Shown: piece by piece, positions 26,197-33,300 of the stretch
Layout: every line of letters begins with the position of its first letter
Position numbering within the stretch: position 1 is the first letter of the stretch
Assembly: GCA_017642965.1 (NCBI GenBank)
Contig: JAEPOJ010000002.1
Coordinates: forward strand, 1-64,000
Length of the DNA: 64,000 nt
Reading direction: 5' to 3'
Source: Phycisphaerales bacterium
GTDB lineage: Bacteria; Planctomycetota; Phycisphaerae; Phycisphaerales; UBA1924
The notes under the pieces: model-generated
The model's input: only the letters and a program-made list of their open reading frames with translations
Told to the model about the DNA's origin: nothing
Database searches by the model: none
Position numbers and translations under genes: made by a program

Positions 26197-26973
26197 ATGA
26201 TCCAGAAGCTCCGGCTCATCCAGCGTGCCCACCGCTATCGAAACCGACACGACCCGGCCGAGCTCGGGGCGATCCGCGCGGCGCTGAGCCCGGGGTGCAC
26301 CGTGCTCGATATCGGGGCCCACAAGGGCGCGTACACCTACTGGATGAGCAAGTGGGCACGCCCGGGCGGGCGCCTGATCGCCATCGAGCCCCAGCCGGAC
26401 CTGGCCGACAAGCTCCGTTCGCTCTACGCCTCTTCACGCGACATCACCGTCCTGCACGGGGCCGTCGGCTCCACCCCCGGGACCATCACCCTCCACATCC
26501 CCGGCGAGGGGCCCTCGCACGGCGCCTCCATCCGTGAGCTCGAGGCGGAGGACGGCATCGTCATCCGCGATGTGGATGTGCCGTGCTTCACGCTCGGGTC
26601 CATCGCGTCCGAGCACGCGCTCGATCGCATCGACCTGATCAAGTGCGACACGGAGGGTGCCGAGCGTGAGATCTTCCGCAGCGGGTCCGAGGTGCTCCGG
26701 CGCTTCACCCCCACCGTGCTCGTCGAGTGCGAAAAGAGGCACGCCGAAGACGACGCGGACCCGGTCGGCGAGCTCTGGGCGATCTTCCGCGAGCTCGGCT
26801 ACCGCGGGCAGTGCTTCGCCGGCGGTCGCCTGATCCCCATCGGCGAGTTCGACTACGCGAAGCACCAGGCCGACCCGGACGACAAGCCGAACTACGGCAA
26901 CAACTTCTTCTTCACGCACCCCGAGCACAAACGGCCCGGCGGGTGCGGGAACGGGTGCGCATGCGCGCGGTGA
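26197..26973 (+). CDS. FkbM-family methyltransferase
   Basis: The 258-residue protein has a Rossmann SAM-binding core: motif I VLDIGAHKGAYTYWMSK, the acidic end of strand 2 in IAIEPQPDL, and the FkbM block LIKCDTEGAEREIFR. The family methylates hydroxyl groups of sugars, lipids or polyketides; the substrate is unknown. The C-terminus ends in a Cys/Gly cluster (CGNGCACAR). Its last 13 nt overlap the start of dtd. Confidence 0.85.
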   Translation: MIQKLRLIQRAHRYRNRHDPAELGAIRAALSPGCTVLDIGAHKGAYTYWMSKWARPGGRLIAIEPQPDLADKLRSLYASSRDITVLHGAVGSTPGTITLHIPGEGPSHGASIRELEAEDGIVIRDVDVPCFTLGSIASEHALDRIDLIKCDTEGAEREIFRSGSEVLRRFTPTVLVECEKRHAEDDADPVGELWAIFRELGYRGQCFAGGRLIPIGEFDYAKHQADPDDKPNYGNNFFFTHPEHKRPGGCGNGCACAR

Positions 26974-27428
26974 TCCAACGCGTCGAGTCCGCGACGCTGC
27001 ACCTCGTCGATGCGTCCGGCGCACGCTCGGCCCACACGCACATCGACGCGGGGCTGGTGGTGCTGCTCGGCGTCGCGGCGGATGACACGCAGAAGGACGC
27101 CGCGTGGATGGCGTCGAAGCTCGCGCACATGCGGATCTTCGAGGACGCCGACGGCAAGATGAACCTCGGGGCGCTCGACTGCACCCCGCCGGGGCAGGCG
27201 CTGGTCGTGCCGAACTTCACCGTCGCGGGGACGGCCCAGAAGGGGCGACGCCCGGACTTCATGGGCGCGATGAAGCCGCCGGAAGCCGGGGCGATGTTCG
27301 AGCGGGTGTGCGAACTGATCGCAGCCGAGGGCCTCGAAGTCCAACGCGGCGTGTTCGGCGCGGACATGCGTGTCGAGCTGATCAACGACGGCCCGATCAC
27401 GATCGTGATCGAATCGCCCAAGAACTAG
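26961..27428 (+). CDS. dtd: D-aminoacyl-tRNA deacylase
   Basis: The 155-residue protein begins MRAVIQRV, as in all Dtd proteins. It has the VLLGV block, NFTVAGTAQKGRRPDFMGA in the region of the usual SQFTL motif (the catalytic Thr is kept but Ser-Gln is Pro-Asn here), and the C-terminal INDGPITIVIES that supplies the Gly-cis-Pro chiral selector. It hydrolyses D-aminoacyl-tRNAs. The gene starts inside the end of the FkbM gene (13-nt overlap) and its stop shares a CTAG palindrome with the convergent DUF1572 gene. Confidence 0.92.
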   Translation: MRAVIQRVESATLHLVDASGARSAHTHIDAGLVVLLGVAADDTQKDAAWMASKLAHMRIFEDADGKMNLGALDCTPPGQALVVPNFTVAGTAQKGRRPDFMGAMKPPEAGAMFERVCELIAAEGLEVQRGVFGADMRVELINDGPITIVIESPKN

Positions 27429-27991
27429 CCGTTGCCCATGAGCTTCGCGTTGAACGCCTTCGTTCCGCCGGGCGGCAGGGTGAACCACTGCCAGTTCTCG
27501 GTGCCCACGAGCTGGCGGGCGATGATGTTGATCTGCCCGATGTGGAAGCTGTAATGGTCCATCGCCCGCGCCATGGCCGCGTGGACCGGGTGCGGCACCG
27601 ATCGGATTGTCACCACTTTCCCGATGTCCTCCATCGTCAACGACCCGAGCGTGTCGAACAACACACCCCACCCCCGCTCCCAACGCTGCACGATCTGGGC
27701 GCGGACTTCGGGCGTGTGCGTCTGCGGCGCGTTGAACTCCGAGTCTCGATCGCGGTCGGGCTTCTCGCCATCGGTGGTGAGGAAGTCCGTGAATCGTGAG
27801 ATCAGGTTGCCCGCGATGTGATTCGCAATGATCGCGCACGAGTTGAGCCCCGGCGCGAGGATCGTGAAGAACTGCTCGTCGGCGAGCTGATTGAACGCGT
27901 GCTCGCCAAAGTCTTTCTGTCGCTCGAATACACCCAACCAGACGGCGATGAGGTCGTTGGGGAGGGGTTGGGTGTATTGGGTGTCGGTCAT
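27425..27991 (-). CDS. DUF1572 (DinB-like) protein
   Basis: The 188-residue helical protein resembles the DinB/DUF1572 four-helix-bundle family. Likely metal-binding histidines are in NHIAGNLISRFTDFLT (residues ~57-72) and in DHYSFHIGQINIIAR (~145-159), as in that family. The family is often a thiol-dependent metalloenzyme, but the reaction here is unknown. Its start overlaps the stop of the upstream orphan gene by 4 nt (ATGA), and that gene overlaps the dihydrouridine synthase gene, so the three form a coupled operon. Confidence 0.78.
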   Translation of the reverse strand: MTDTQYTQPLPNDLIAVWLGVFERQKDFGEHAFNQLADEQFFTILAPGLNSCAIIANHIAGNLISRFTDFLTTDGEKPDRDRDSEFNAPQTHTPEVRAQIVQRWERGWGVLFDTLGSLTMEDIGKVVTIRSVPHPVHAAMARAMDHYSFHIGQINIIARQLVGTENWQWFTLPPGGTKAFNAKLMGNG

Positions 27992-28569
27992 GCCAGGACC
28001 CTCTCGTGATCTTTCATGATTCTGCGCTTCAGTCGTTCATTCGTGCAACGGCTCATGAGTTCTTCGATGTAGACTGTGTACACATGGCGGTGAAAGTAGC
28101 TCGCACAGGAGATGATCGCCCGCTCAACACGCCAGCCACCTTTGCTTTCGAGCAGTGAAACCAGCTTCGTCATAATCGCCATGCGGTGATCCTCGCGATC
28201 GGGCTTGCAGCGCTCGAAAAGCAGCTCCAGCATGTACCCTTGCGAGTTGCTCGGGATAATCCTGTCCGAGCTTATGATCAGCTGATTTATGAGCAGGTCG
28301 GCATCATGCGTGAACCCACACTCATACATCGCCTCAACCACCCAGACCTGTACGGCCTGCTTCCGATACTCATCTGTCTCGGTGTTCGCCGCGGTGATGC
28401 CAGCATTGCACGCCTTCATTCGGTCCTGCCTCGGCAGCTTGTGAGCACTGCCAGCGAGGGCCTGACACCGGTACCAACCCTGATTGATCCTTTTGCAGAA
28501 CTTGGCAAGATCTTGATAGGAATCAAAGCTGGTACGCCCTGCCTCGTTTCGTAGCTGCGAATCAGACAT
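27988..28569 (-). CDS. Hypothetical protein, helical, lower GC
   Basis: The 193-residue protein has no family I recognise. It looks all-helical, with several Cys residues (including KFCKRI, RCQALAG, KACNAG and ISCASYFHR) and a repeat-like feel reminiscent of ARM/HEAT proteins (LINQLIISSD, LLELLFERC-type helices). It lacks a signal peptide. Its base composition is visibly lower in GC than the flanking genes, which suggests acquisition. The ATG at 28569 overlaps the dihydrouridine synthase stop by 8 nt; 28578 is an alternative in-frame ATG. Confidence 0.65.
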   Translation of the reverse strand: MSDSQLRNEAGRTSFDSYQDLAKFCKRINQGWYRCQALAGSAHKLPRQDRMKACNAGITAANTETDEYRKQAVQVWVVEAMYECGFTHDADLLINQLIISSDRIIPSNSQGYMLELLFERCKPDREDHRMAIMTKLVSLLESKGGWRVERAIISCASYFHRHVYTVYIEELMSRCTNERLKRRIMKDHERVLA

Positions 28570-29851
28570 ACCACTCATCCAGCGCCACCCGCCAATCATC
28601 CAGCGACTTCACATAGATGAAGCTCTTCTTCACCTCCTGTGCCTGCGGATGGTGGGCCGCGAACTTGATCCCGAACTTGCGCATGTTCTTCGCAGTGTGC
28701 AGCTCCGGGTCGCGATAGTTCTTGTTCACCGCCAGCGCGAGCTCGAAGTGCTGCTCGAGCACCGCCCGCTGCTCTTGAATCGTCGGATCACGCGGCTCGC
28801 GCCCCTCGAGCAGATCCCGCGCCTGACGGAAGATCCACGGGTTCCCGATGCACCCGCGCGCCACGCTCACGCCTGCAAGTCCGGTATACCCGATCATGCG
28901 GAAGATCTGGTTCACATCCCACACATCGCCCGAGCCCATGATGATGCGTTCGGGGTTGCGATCAACGAGCGCCTTGAGCGGGTCCCATCGCGAGGGGCCG
29001 ACATATTTCTGCTCGACCGTGCGCCCGTGGACGACGACCCATGCGCACCCCAGGTCGTAGGCCGCGTCGAAGAGGTACAGGAAGTTCTGGCGCATCTCCT
29101 CCGTGTCGTCGAAGCTGCGGCGCATCTTCACCGTGACGGGGATCGACTCCGGCACGGCGTCGCGTACCGCCCTGAGGATCTCGATCGCGCCCTCTGGCTC
29201 GCGGAGCCAGTGCCCGCCGCGCGATTTCTTGGATATCTTCTTCACGGGGCACGCGAGGTTGACATCGATGGCGGAGAAGCCGAGGGGAGAAGCCATCGGG
29301 GATCGGCCATCAGCCATCAGCCCGTCTGCCTTGCCCTCTTCCCCTGATGGCTGATGCCTGATGGCCGATGGCTCTTTCTCCGCGAGCTTGCGATACTCCT
29401 TGTTCGATCGCAGCTTCCCCTGCTCGATCATCTTGATCGCGGCGGCGGCCATCTCGGCGGGGTCGGAGCCCATGATCTGCCCGATCAATGGATGATCCTC
29501 GTCGCCGCCGGGCACGTTGTCGTGGATCTCGCCCAGATCGGCCTTGGCGAAGCCCTTGCCGCCATCGAGCAGAGTGCGGTCCAGCAGCGCCTCGGTGACG
29601 CATATCGGGCAGCCGTGGCGTCGGGCGATGATCCGCATCGCGGCATCGGAATACCCCGCGAGCCCGGCCTGGAAGAACGGCGCATCGAACGCGGGGATGT
29701 GCTGCTTGACCCGCGGGTCCATCCCGCCCGGGCCGAAGCGATCAACGAGGTCCGCGGCGACCGCGCGGGGGTCGATCTCTTGCGCCCCCTCGGCGATCGC
29801 GAAGCTCGGCCCCGTGGCATTCTGGCTGGATGAGTTGCTTTGACAGCCCAT
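28562..29851 (-). CDS. tRNA-dihydrouridine synthase with in-frame insertion
   Basis: The 429-residue FMN TIM-barrel enzyme reduces uridines in the tRNA D-arm. Family blocks are the N-terminal FFQAGLAGYSDAAMRIIARR, VTEALLDRTLL, IGQIMGSDPAEMAAAA, the catalytic-Cys loop VNLACPVKKISKKSRGG, TVKMRRSFDD, VVHGRTVEQKY, and GSGDVWD plus GVSVARGCIGNPWIF. Residues ~160-187 are encoded by an inverted repeat (29292-29372) and look like an insertion. An in-frame ATG at 29722 is a shorter alternative start (386 residues). The frame stays open a further kilobase upstream, antisense to other genes; that part is not coding. Confidence 0.86.
   Translation of the reverse strand: MGCQSNSSSQNATGPSFAIAEGAQEIDPRAVAADLVDRFGPGGMDPRVKQHIPAFDAPFFQAGLAGYSDAAMRIIARRHGCPICVTEALLDRTLLDGGKGFAKADLGEIHDNVPGGDEDHPLIGQIMGSDPAEMAAAAIKMIEQGKLRSNKEYRKLAEKEPSAIRHQPSGEEGKADGLMADGRSPMASPLGFSAIDVNLACPVKKISKKSRGGHWLREPEGAIEILRAVRDAVPESIPVTVKMRRSFDDTEEMRQNFLYLFDAAYDLGCAWVVVHGRTVEQKYVGPSRWDPLKALVDRNPERIIMGSGDVWDVNQIFRMIGYTGLAGVSVARGCIGNPWIFRQARDLLEGREPRDPTIQEQRAVLEQHFELALAVNKNYRDPELHTAKNMRKFGIKFAAHHPQAQEVKKSFIYVKSLDDWRVALDEWYV
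29292..29372. repeat. Palindromic element inserted in frame in the dus gene
   Basis: Two 29-nt arms (29292-29320 and 29344-29372) are imperfect inverted repeats built from GCCATCAG/CTGATGGC units, with a 23-nt spacer. The 81-nt element is a multiple of three and contributes a low-complexity stretch (around MADGRSPMASP) to the protein. Confidence 0.75.
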
Positions 29852-29869
29852 ACATGGGACGATAGGTGT

Positions 29870-30343
29870 GTGAAGACGCACAACGCCACAATCCGACGCG
29901 TGGGCTTTGCCCTCTCCGCCGCCCTCTTTGCATCCCCGATCGCCCTCACGGCGGGCGGGTGCCAGCTCTTCAACGAGAAGCTGACGGCCGAGCCGGGCCC
30001 CGCCTACCCCGAGGACGCCCCGATGGGCGGCGTGCTGAATATCCAGGTCTTCCGCGACGTGACGACTCTCCGCTTCACCAACACCACCACCGAAGACATC
30101 CCCGAGAGCACGATGTGGCTCAATAAACGCTTCTCGGCCCCGCTGCCAAGCGTCCCATCGGGCGAGACGAGCGAGCTGGACCTTCGCAGCTTCGTGGACG
30201 AGTTCGGCGACACCTACAAGGCCGGCGGGTTCTTCGCCCAGCGCGAGCCCGCGCCTGTGGTCCTCGCCCAGATCGAAGTCCCCGACGGCAACGGCAACCC
30301 CCTGCTCTACGGGCTCGTCGTGGTGCAGAACAAGTTCGACTGA
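29870..30343 (+). CDS. Small lipoprotein, function unknown
   Basis: The 157-residue protein has a twin-basic N-terminus, a hydrophobic stretch and a lipobox (ALTAGGC), then a beta-rich body (LNIQVFRDVTTLRFTNTTTE, then SGETSELDLRSFVDEFG). It ends PLLYGLVVVQNKFD. No family is recognised. The start is probably the GTG at 29870; the ATG at 29840 would begin inside the divergent dus gene. It lies 15 bp upstream of the PIG-L gene, probably in one operon. Confidence 0.65.
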   Translation: MKTHNATIRRVGFALSAALFASPIALTAGGCQLFNEKLTAEPGPAYPEDAPMGGVLNIQVFRDVTTLRFTNTTTEDIPESTMWLNKRFSAPLPSVPSGETSELDLRSFVDEFGDTYKAGGFFAQREPAPVVLAQIEVPDGNGNPLLYGLVVVQNKFD

Positions 30344-30358
30344 GCCGGAGCCCGACAC

Positions 30359-31099
30359 ATGGCACGCATACTCGTCGTCGGCCCCCACCCGGATGATCAG
30401 GAACTCGGGATGGGCGGCACGATCATCAAGCTCGCGCAGCAGGGGCACGATGTGCTGCTGCTCGATGTGACCAACGGCGAGCCCACGCCGCTGGGCTCCG
30501 TAGAGACACGCGCGAAGGAAGCCGCTGACGCACTGGAGATCCTCAGGGAAGGCGCGACCGGGCGCGTGGAGCGCTGGCTGCTCGACCTGCCCAACCGGTT
30601 CGTCGAGCACACGATCGAGAACCGCCACGCCCTCGCGGGGGTCATCCGCGCCTGGCAGGCGCAGATCATCTTCGTCACCTACCCCGAGGACGCGCACCCC
30701 GACCACCGGGCCGTGACGCGCTGCGTCGAGGATGCACGCTTCGACGCCAAGCTCAGCAAAATCGAGATGCCGGCTCCTGTAGACGCGTGGACGGGCGAGC
30801 AGAAGGAGCTCGGCCCGACGCTCTATCCCAAGTGGCTGTTCTATTACTACGCGACGCACCTGCGCTGGGTGGCGGACCCGAAGTTCGTCTTCGATATCTC
30901 CGGGGTGCTGGAGCAGAAGATGCGTTCCATCCGCGCGTACGACACGCAGTTCGTCCAGCCGCAGAAGAACCGCAAGGCCCTCGAGTGGATCGAGGCCGGG
31001 GCGAAGTACTTTGGGTCACGCATCGGCACCGAAGCCGGCGAGCCGTTCTATACGAAGGAGCCGGTCGGGCTCACGGGCTTTGATTCGCTGAAGATGTAG
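30359..31099 (+). CDS. PIG-L/LmbE-family deacetylase (BshB-like)
   Basis: The 246-residue protein has the zinc motif PHPDDQELGMGG at residues 9-20 and the second metal motif PEDAHPDHRAV near residue 105, the hallmarks of the LmbE/PIG-L fold. Family members remove acetyl groups from N-acetylglucosaminyl conjugates such as bacillithiol precursors. The C-terminal section (AYDTQFVQPQKN, residues ~197-208) matches BshB-type proteins. A GGAG lies 9 nt before the ATG. Bacillithiol biosynthesis is a possible role, but no partner gene is in the window. Confidence 0.85.
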   Translation: MARILVVGPHPDDQELGMGGTIIKLAQQGHDVLLLDVTNGEPTPLGSVETRAKEAADALEILREGATGRVERWLLDLPNRFVEHTIENRHALAGVIRAWQAQIIFVTYPEDAHPDHRAVTRCVEDARFDAKLSKIEMPAPVDAWTGEQKELGPTLYPKWLFYYYATHLRWVADPKFVFDISGVLEQKMRSIRAYDTQFVQPQKNRKALEWIEAGAKYFGSRIGTEAGEPFYTKEPVGLTGFDSLKM

Positions 31100-31110
31100 G
31101 CCGTCCGCAT

Positions 31111-31133
31111 CCTCCCCCACACCTGCGGGGGAG
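31111..31133. repeat. Short GC-rich hairpin, possible family B fragment
   Basis: CTCCCCC and GGGGGAG are inverted around ACACCTGC, just past the PIG-L stop. The core resembles the left end of the repeat at 39972 (CTCCCCCGCACCTGCGAGGG). No T-run follows, so it is not a classical terminator. Confidence 0.45.
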
Positions 31134-31143
31134 CCAGCATGGT

Positions 31144-31623
31144 TTATTTTCGATCGAACGCGTACGCGTACCCGCCCTCGACGGCCCGGAAGTTGCCGCT
31201 ACGCAGATTGCCATCGTCGATATACGTGTCGAGGGCCTCGGCATCTTCGATGGTCGGGGGCTCGATGAAGTCGGAGCCGCGGATCACGATGCAGATCGCG
31301 CCGAGGTCTTTCTTATTCTCGTAGTCGTACTGCCCGCCGATGGGGGTCTCGCCCTCGAACGGGTTCTCGCTCTTGAGCATCGAGCGCATCTCGGGCGGGA
31401 GCTTGCCGACCACCGTGTCCGGCGGCCAGTAGCCGTTGGTCGCCTGGAAGTAGGAGAAGGCCTGGCTGAGACGCTCAAGCTGGTTGGCACACGCCGAGAT
31501 CCGGGTGTCCGACTCCGCCCGCACGAAGTGAGGCAGGGCCACCACCGCGAGCGTGCCAAGCACGATGACGCAGAGCCCGATCTCGAATCGTGAGAATGCC
31601 CGGTTATCCAAGGTCCGCTTCAT
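31144..31623 (-). CDS. Pseudopilin-like protein
   Basis: The 159-residue protein has a short basic leader, then AFSRFEIGLCVIVLGTLAVV: a type IV prepilin-like helix with the conserved Glu at position +5 after the probable cleavage site, though the usual GFTLIE reads AFSRFE. The body resembles GspG-type pseudopilins (ALPHFVRAESDTRISACANQ and the WPPDTVVGKLPPEM segment). A major pseudopilin would form a periplasmic fibre in a type II secretion or pilus-like system, but no other secretion gene is nearby. GAGGGAG lies 9 nt before the ATG. Confidence 0.7.
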   Translation of the reverse strand: MKRTLDNRAFSRFEIGLCVIVLGTLAVVALPHFVRAESDTRISACANQLERLSQAFSYFQATNGYWPPDTVVGKLPPEMRSMLKSENPFEGETPIGGQYDYENKKDLGAICIVIRGSDFIEPPTIEDAEALDTYIDDGNLRSGNFRAVEGGYAYAFDRK

Positions 31624-31816
31624 GTGGGTTCGCTCCCTCTCGATCAGGTCCCTCGTCCCGATGTTGATTTCGGATCAAACCAGTCGTGAATCCAACGAAG
31701 CAGCCAACCAGATCGCGCCGGAACACGTTTGTAGCGTCTATACAGCCGGTTTGATTCCTGCGCGGACCTTCGCGTAGGGAGGACCACCTACTCATCTTTG
31801 TGTGTACGTCCGGGTA

Positions 31817-31822
31817 TACCAT
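31817..31822 (+). promoter_or_regulatory. Putative leaderless -10 box of mgtE
   Basis: TACCAT (within GTATACCAT) ends 5 nt before the GTG at 31828. Confidence 0.45.
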
Positions 31823-31827
31823 TCTCC

Positions 31828-33216
31828 GTGCCGACCACCTTCACGCATCTGCTCGAGCCCGAACTCCAGCGTCTCATCGACGAACGCTCGTACCGTGAGC
31901 TCCGCGATGCGCTCGGGGTCATGGAGCCCGAAGATATCGCGGACATGATCGAGACCCTGCCACCCGAATCCGGGGTGGTGGCCTTCCGGGTCCTCCCGCG
32001 TGAGGTCTCGGGCGAAACCTTCGCGTCGCTGAATCAGCAGGCACAGGAGTCGCTCCTCCAGGAGCTCGGCACCGAGCGTTCCGCACGCGTCGTCGAGTTG
32101 ATGGACCCGGACGATCGTGTCGCCCTGCTCGACGAGCTGCCCGTCGAGATCTCCACGCGTCTGATCGCCCAGTTCTCGCCCACCAACCGCAAGGTCACCC
32201 AGGCGATCCTCGGCTACCCGCCCGAGTCCGTCGGACGCCTGATGACCCCGGACTACGTCCGCGTCCGTAAGGACTGGACCGTCGCGCGGGCGCTCGATCA
32301 CATCCGACGCTACGGCCACGACGCCGAGACGATCAACTGGGTCTTCGTGACCGACCACGAGCGCAAGCTGATCGATGACATCCACATCCGCCACATCATC
32401 CTCGCGGATCCCGAGTCGACGATCGAGGAACTGATGGACGACGAGTACGTGGCCCTGTTCGCCGCCGACGACCAGGAAGAGGCCGTCCGCATCATGAACC
32501 GCTACGACCGCTCGGCCCTGCCGGTGGTCGATTCGCTGGGGCTGCTGGTGGGCATCGTGACGGTGGACGACATCGCCGACGTCGCGGAAGAGGAGTTCAC
32601 CGAGGACGTCCAGAAGCTCGGTGGTATGGAAGCGCTCGACGCGCCGTACATGACCTCGCCCGTGATGAGCATGTTCAAAAAGCGCGGCGGCTGGCTCGCC
32701 GGGCTCTTCCTGCTCCAGATCTTCACCATCTCGATCATGGGCTTCTTCGACGAGCAGCTCAACGAGGCCGTCGTGCTCGCGCTCTTCGTCCCGATGATCA
32801 TCGCGTCGGGCGGGAACACCGGGACGCAGGCCGCGAGCCTGCTGGTGCGCGCTATCGCGGTCGAGGAGGTCACCCTTAGCTCGTGGTGGAAGATCATGCA
32901 CAAGGAGCTCTTCACCGGTCTGCTGCTCGGGCTCGCGCTGGGCGTGCTGGGCGGCGGCGTGGTGTGGCTGCTCTCCATGACCCCGATGGTCGACACCCCG
33001 CACCTGTGGCCGCTCTCGCTGACCGTGGGCGGCGCGGTGTTCATGATCGTGATCTGGGGCTCGCTGATCGGCTCGATGTTCCCGCTCATCCTCGACCGCG
33101 TCGGCCTGGACCCCGCGACCTCGTCCTCGCCGCTGGTCGCAACCCTCATGGACGTCTCGGGCCTCTCGATCTACTTCGGCGTGGCGCTGGTGCTGCTGCG
33201 CGGGACGATCCTCTGA
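31828..33216 (+). CDS. mgtE: Magnesium transporter MgtE
   Basis: The 462-residue protein has an MgtE N domain (residues ~1-125, with repeated EPEDIADMIETLP-type helices), two CBS domains (~130-250, including SALPVVDSLGLLVGIVT) and a five-helix membrane domain containing the family block IASGGNTGTQAASLLVRAIA. It is a Mg2+-gated channel/transporter. The start is taken as GTG 31828 because a -10 box sits 5 nt upstream; a TTG at 31798 in the same frame would overlap the promoter. Confidence 0.92.
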   Translation: MPTTFTHLLEPELQRLIDERSYRELRDALGVMEPEDIADMIETLPPESGVVAFRVLPREVSGETFASLNQQAQESLLQELGTERSARVVELMDPDDRVALLDELPVEISTRLIAQFSPTNRKVTQAILGYPPESVGRLMTPDYVRVRKDWTVARALDHIRRYGHDAETINWVFVTDHERKLIDDIHIRHIILADPESTIEELMDDEYVALFAADDQEEAVRIMNRYDRSALPVVDSLGLLVGIVTVDDIADVAEEEFTEDVQKLGGMEALDAPYMTSPVMSMFKKRGGWLAGLFLLQIFTISIMGFFDEQLNEAVVLALFVPMIIASGGNTGTQAASLLVRAIAVEEVTLSSWWKIMHKELFTGLLLGLALGVLGGGVVWLLSMTPMVDTPHLWPLSLTVGGAVFMIVIWGSLIGSMFPLILDRVGLDPATSSSPLVATLMDVSGLSIYFGVALVLLRGTIL

Positions 33217-33289
33217 GTCAACCGAACACGCTCTGTTGCGGATCGATGAAACCCACGATTGACCGCGAGGAAAGGGCGCATCCGCACGA

Positions 33290-33295
33290 TACCAT
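33290..33295 (+). promoter_or_regulatory. Putative leaderless -10 box of the PhoX-like gene
   Basis: TACCAT ends 5 nt before the ATG at 33301, the same spacing as at mgtE and ribBA. Confidence 0.45.
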
Positions 33296-33300
33296 TCCCC

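Noticed and set aside
29292-29372. The GCCATCAG palindrome as a CRISPR repeat
   Set aside because: There are only two inverted arms with one spacer and no regular direct repeats.
29852-30859. N-terminal extension of the dihydrouridine synthase frame
   Set aside because: It runs antisense through the lipoprotein and PIG-L genes, and the synthase family has no such domain. The start was placed at 29851.
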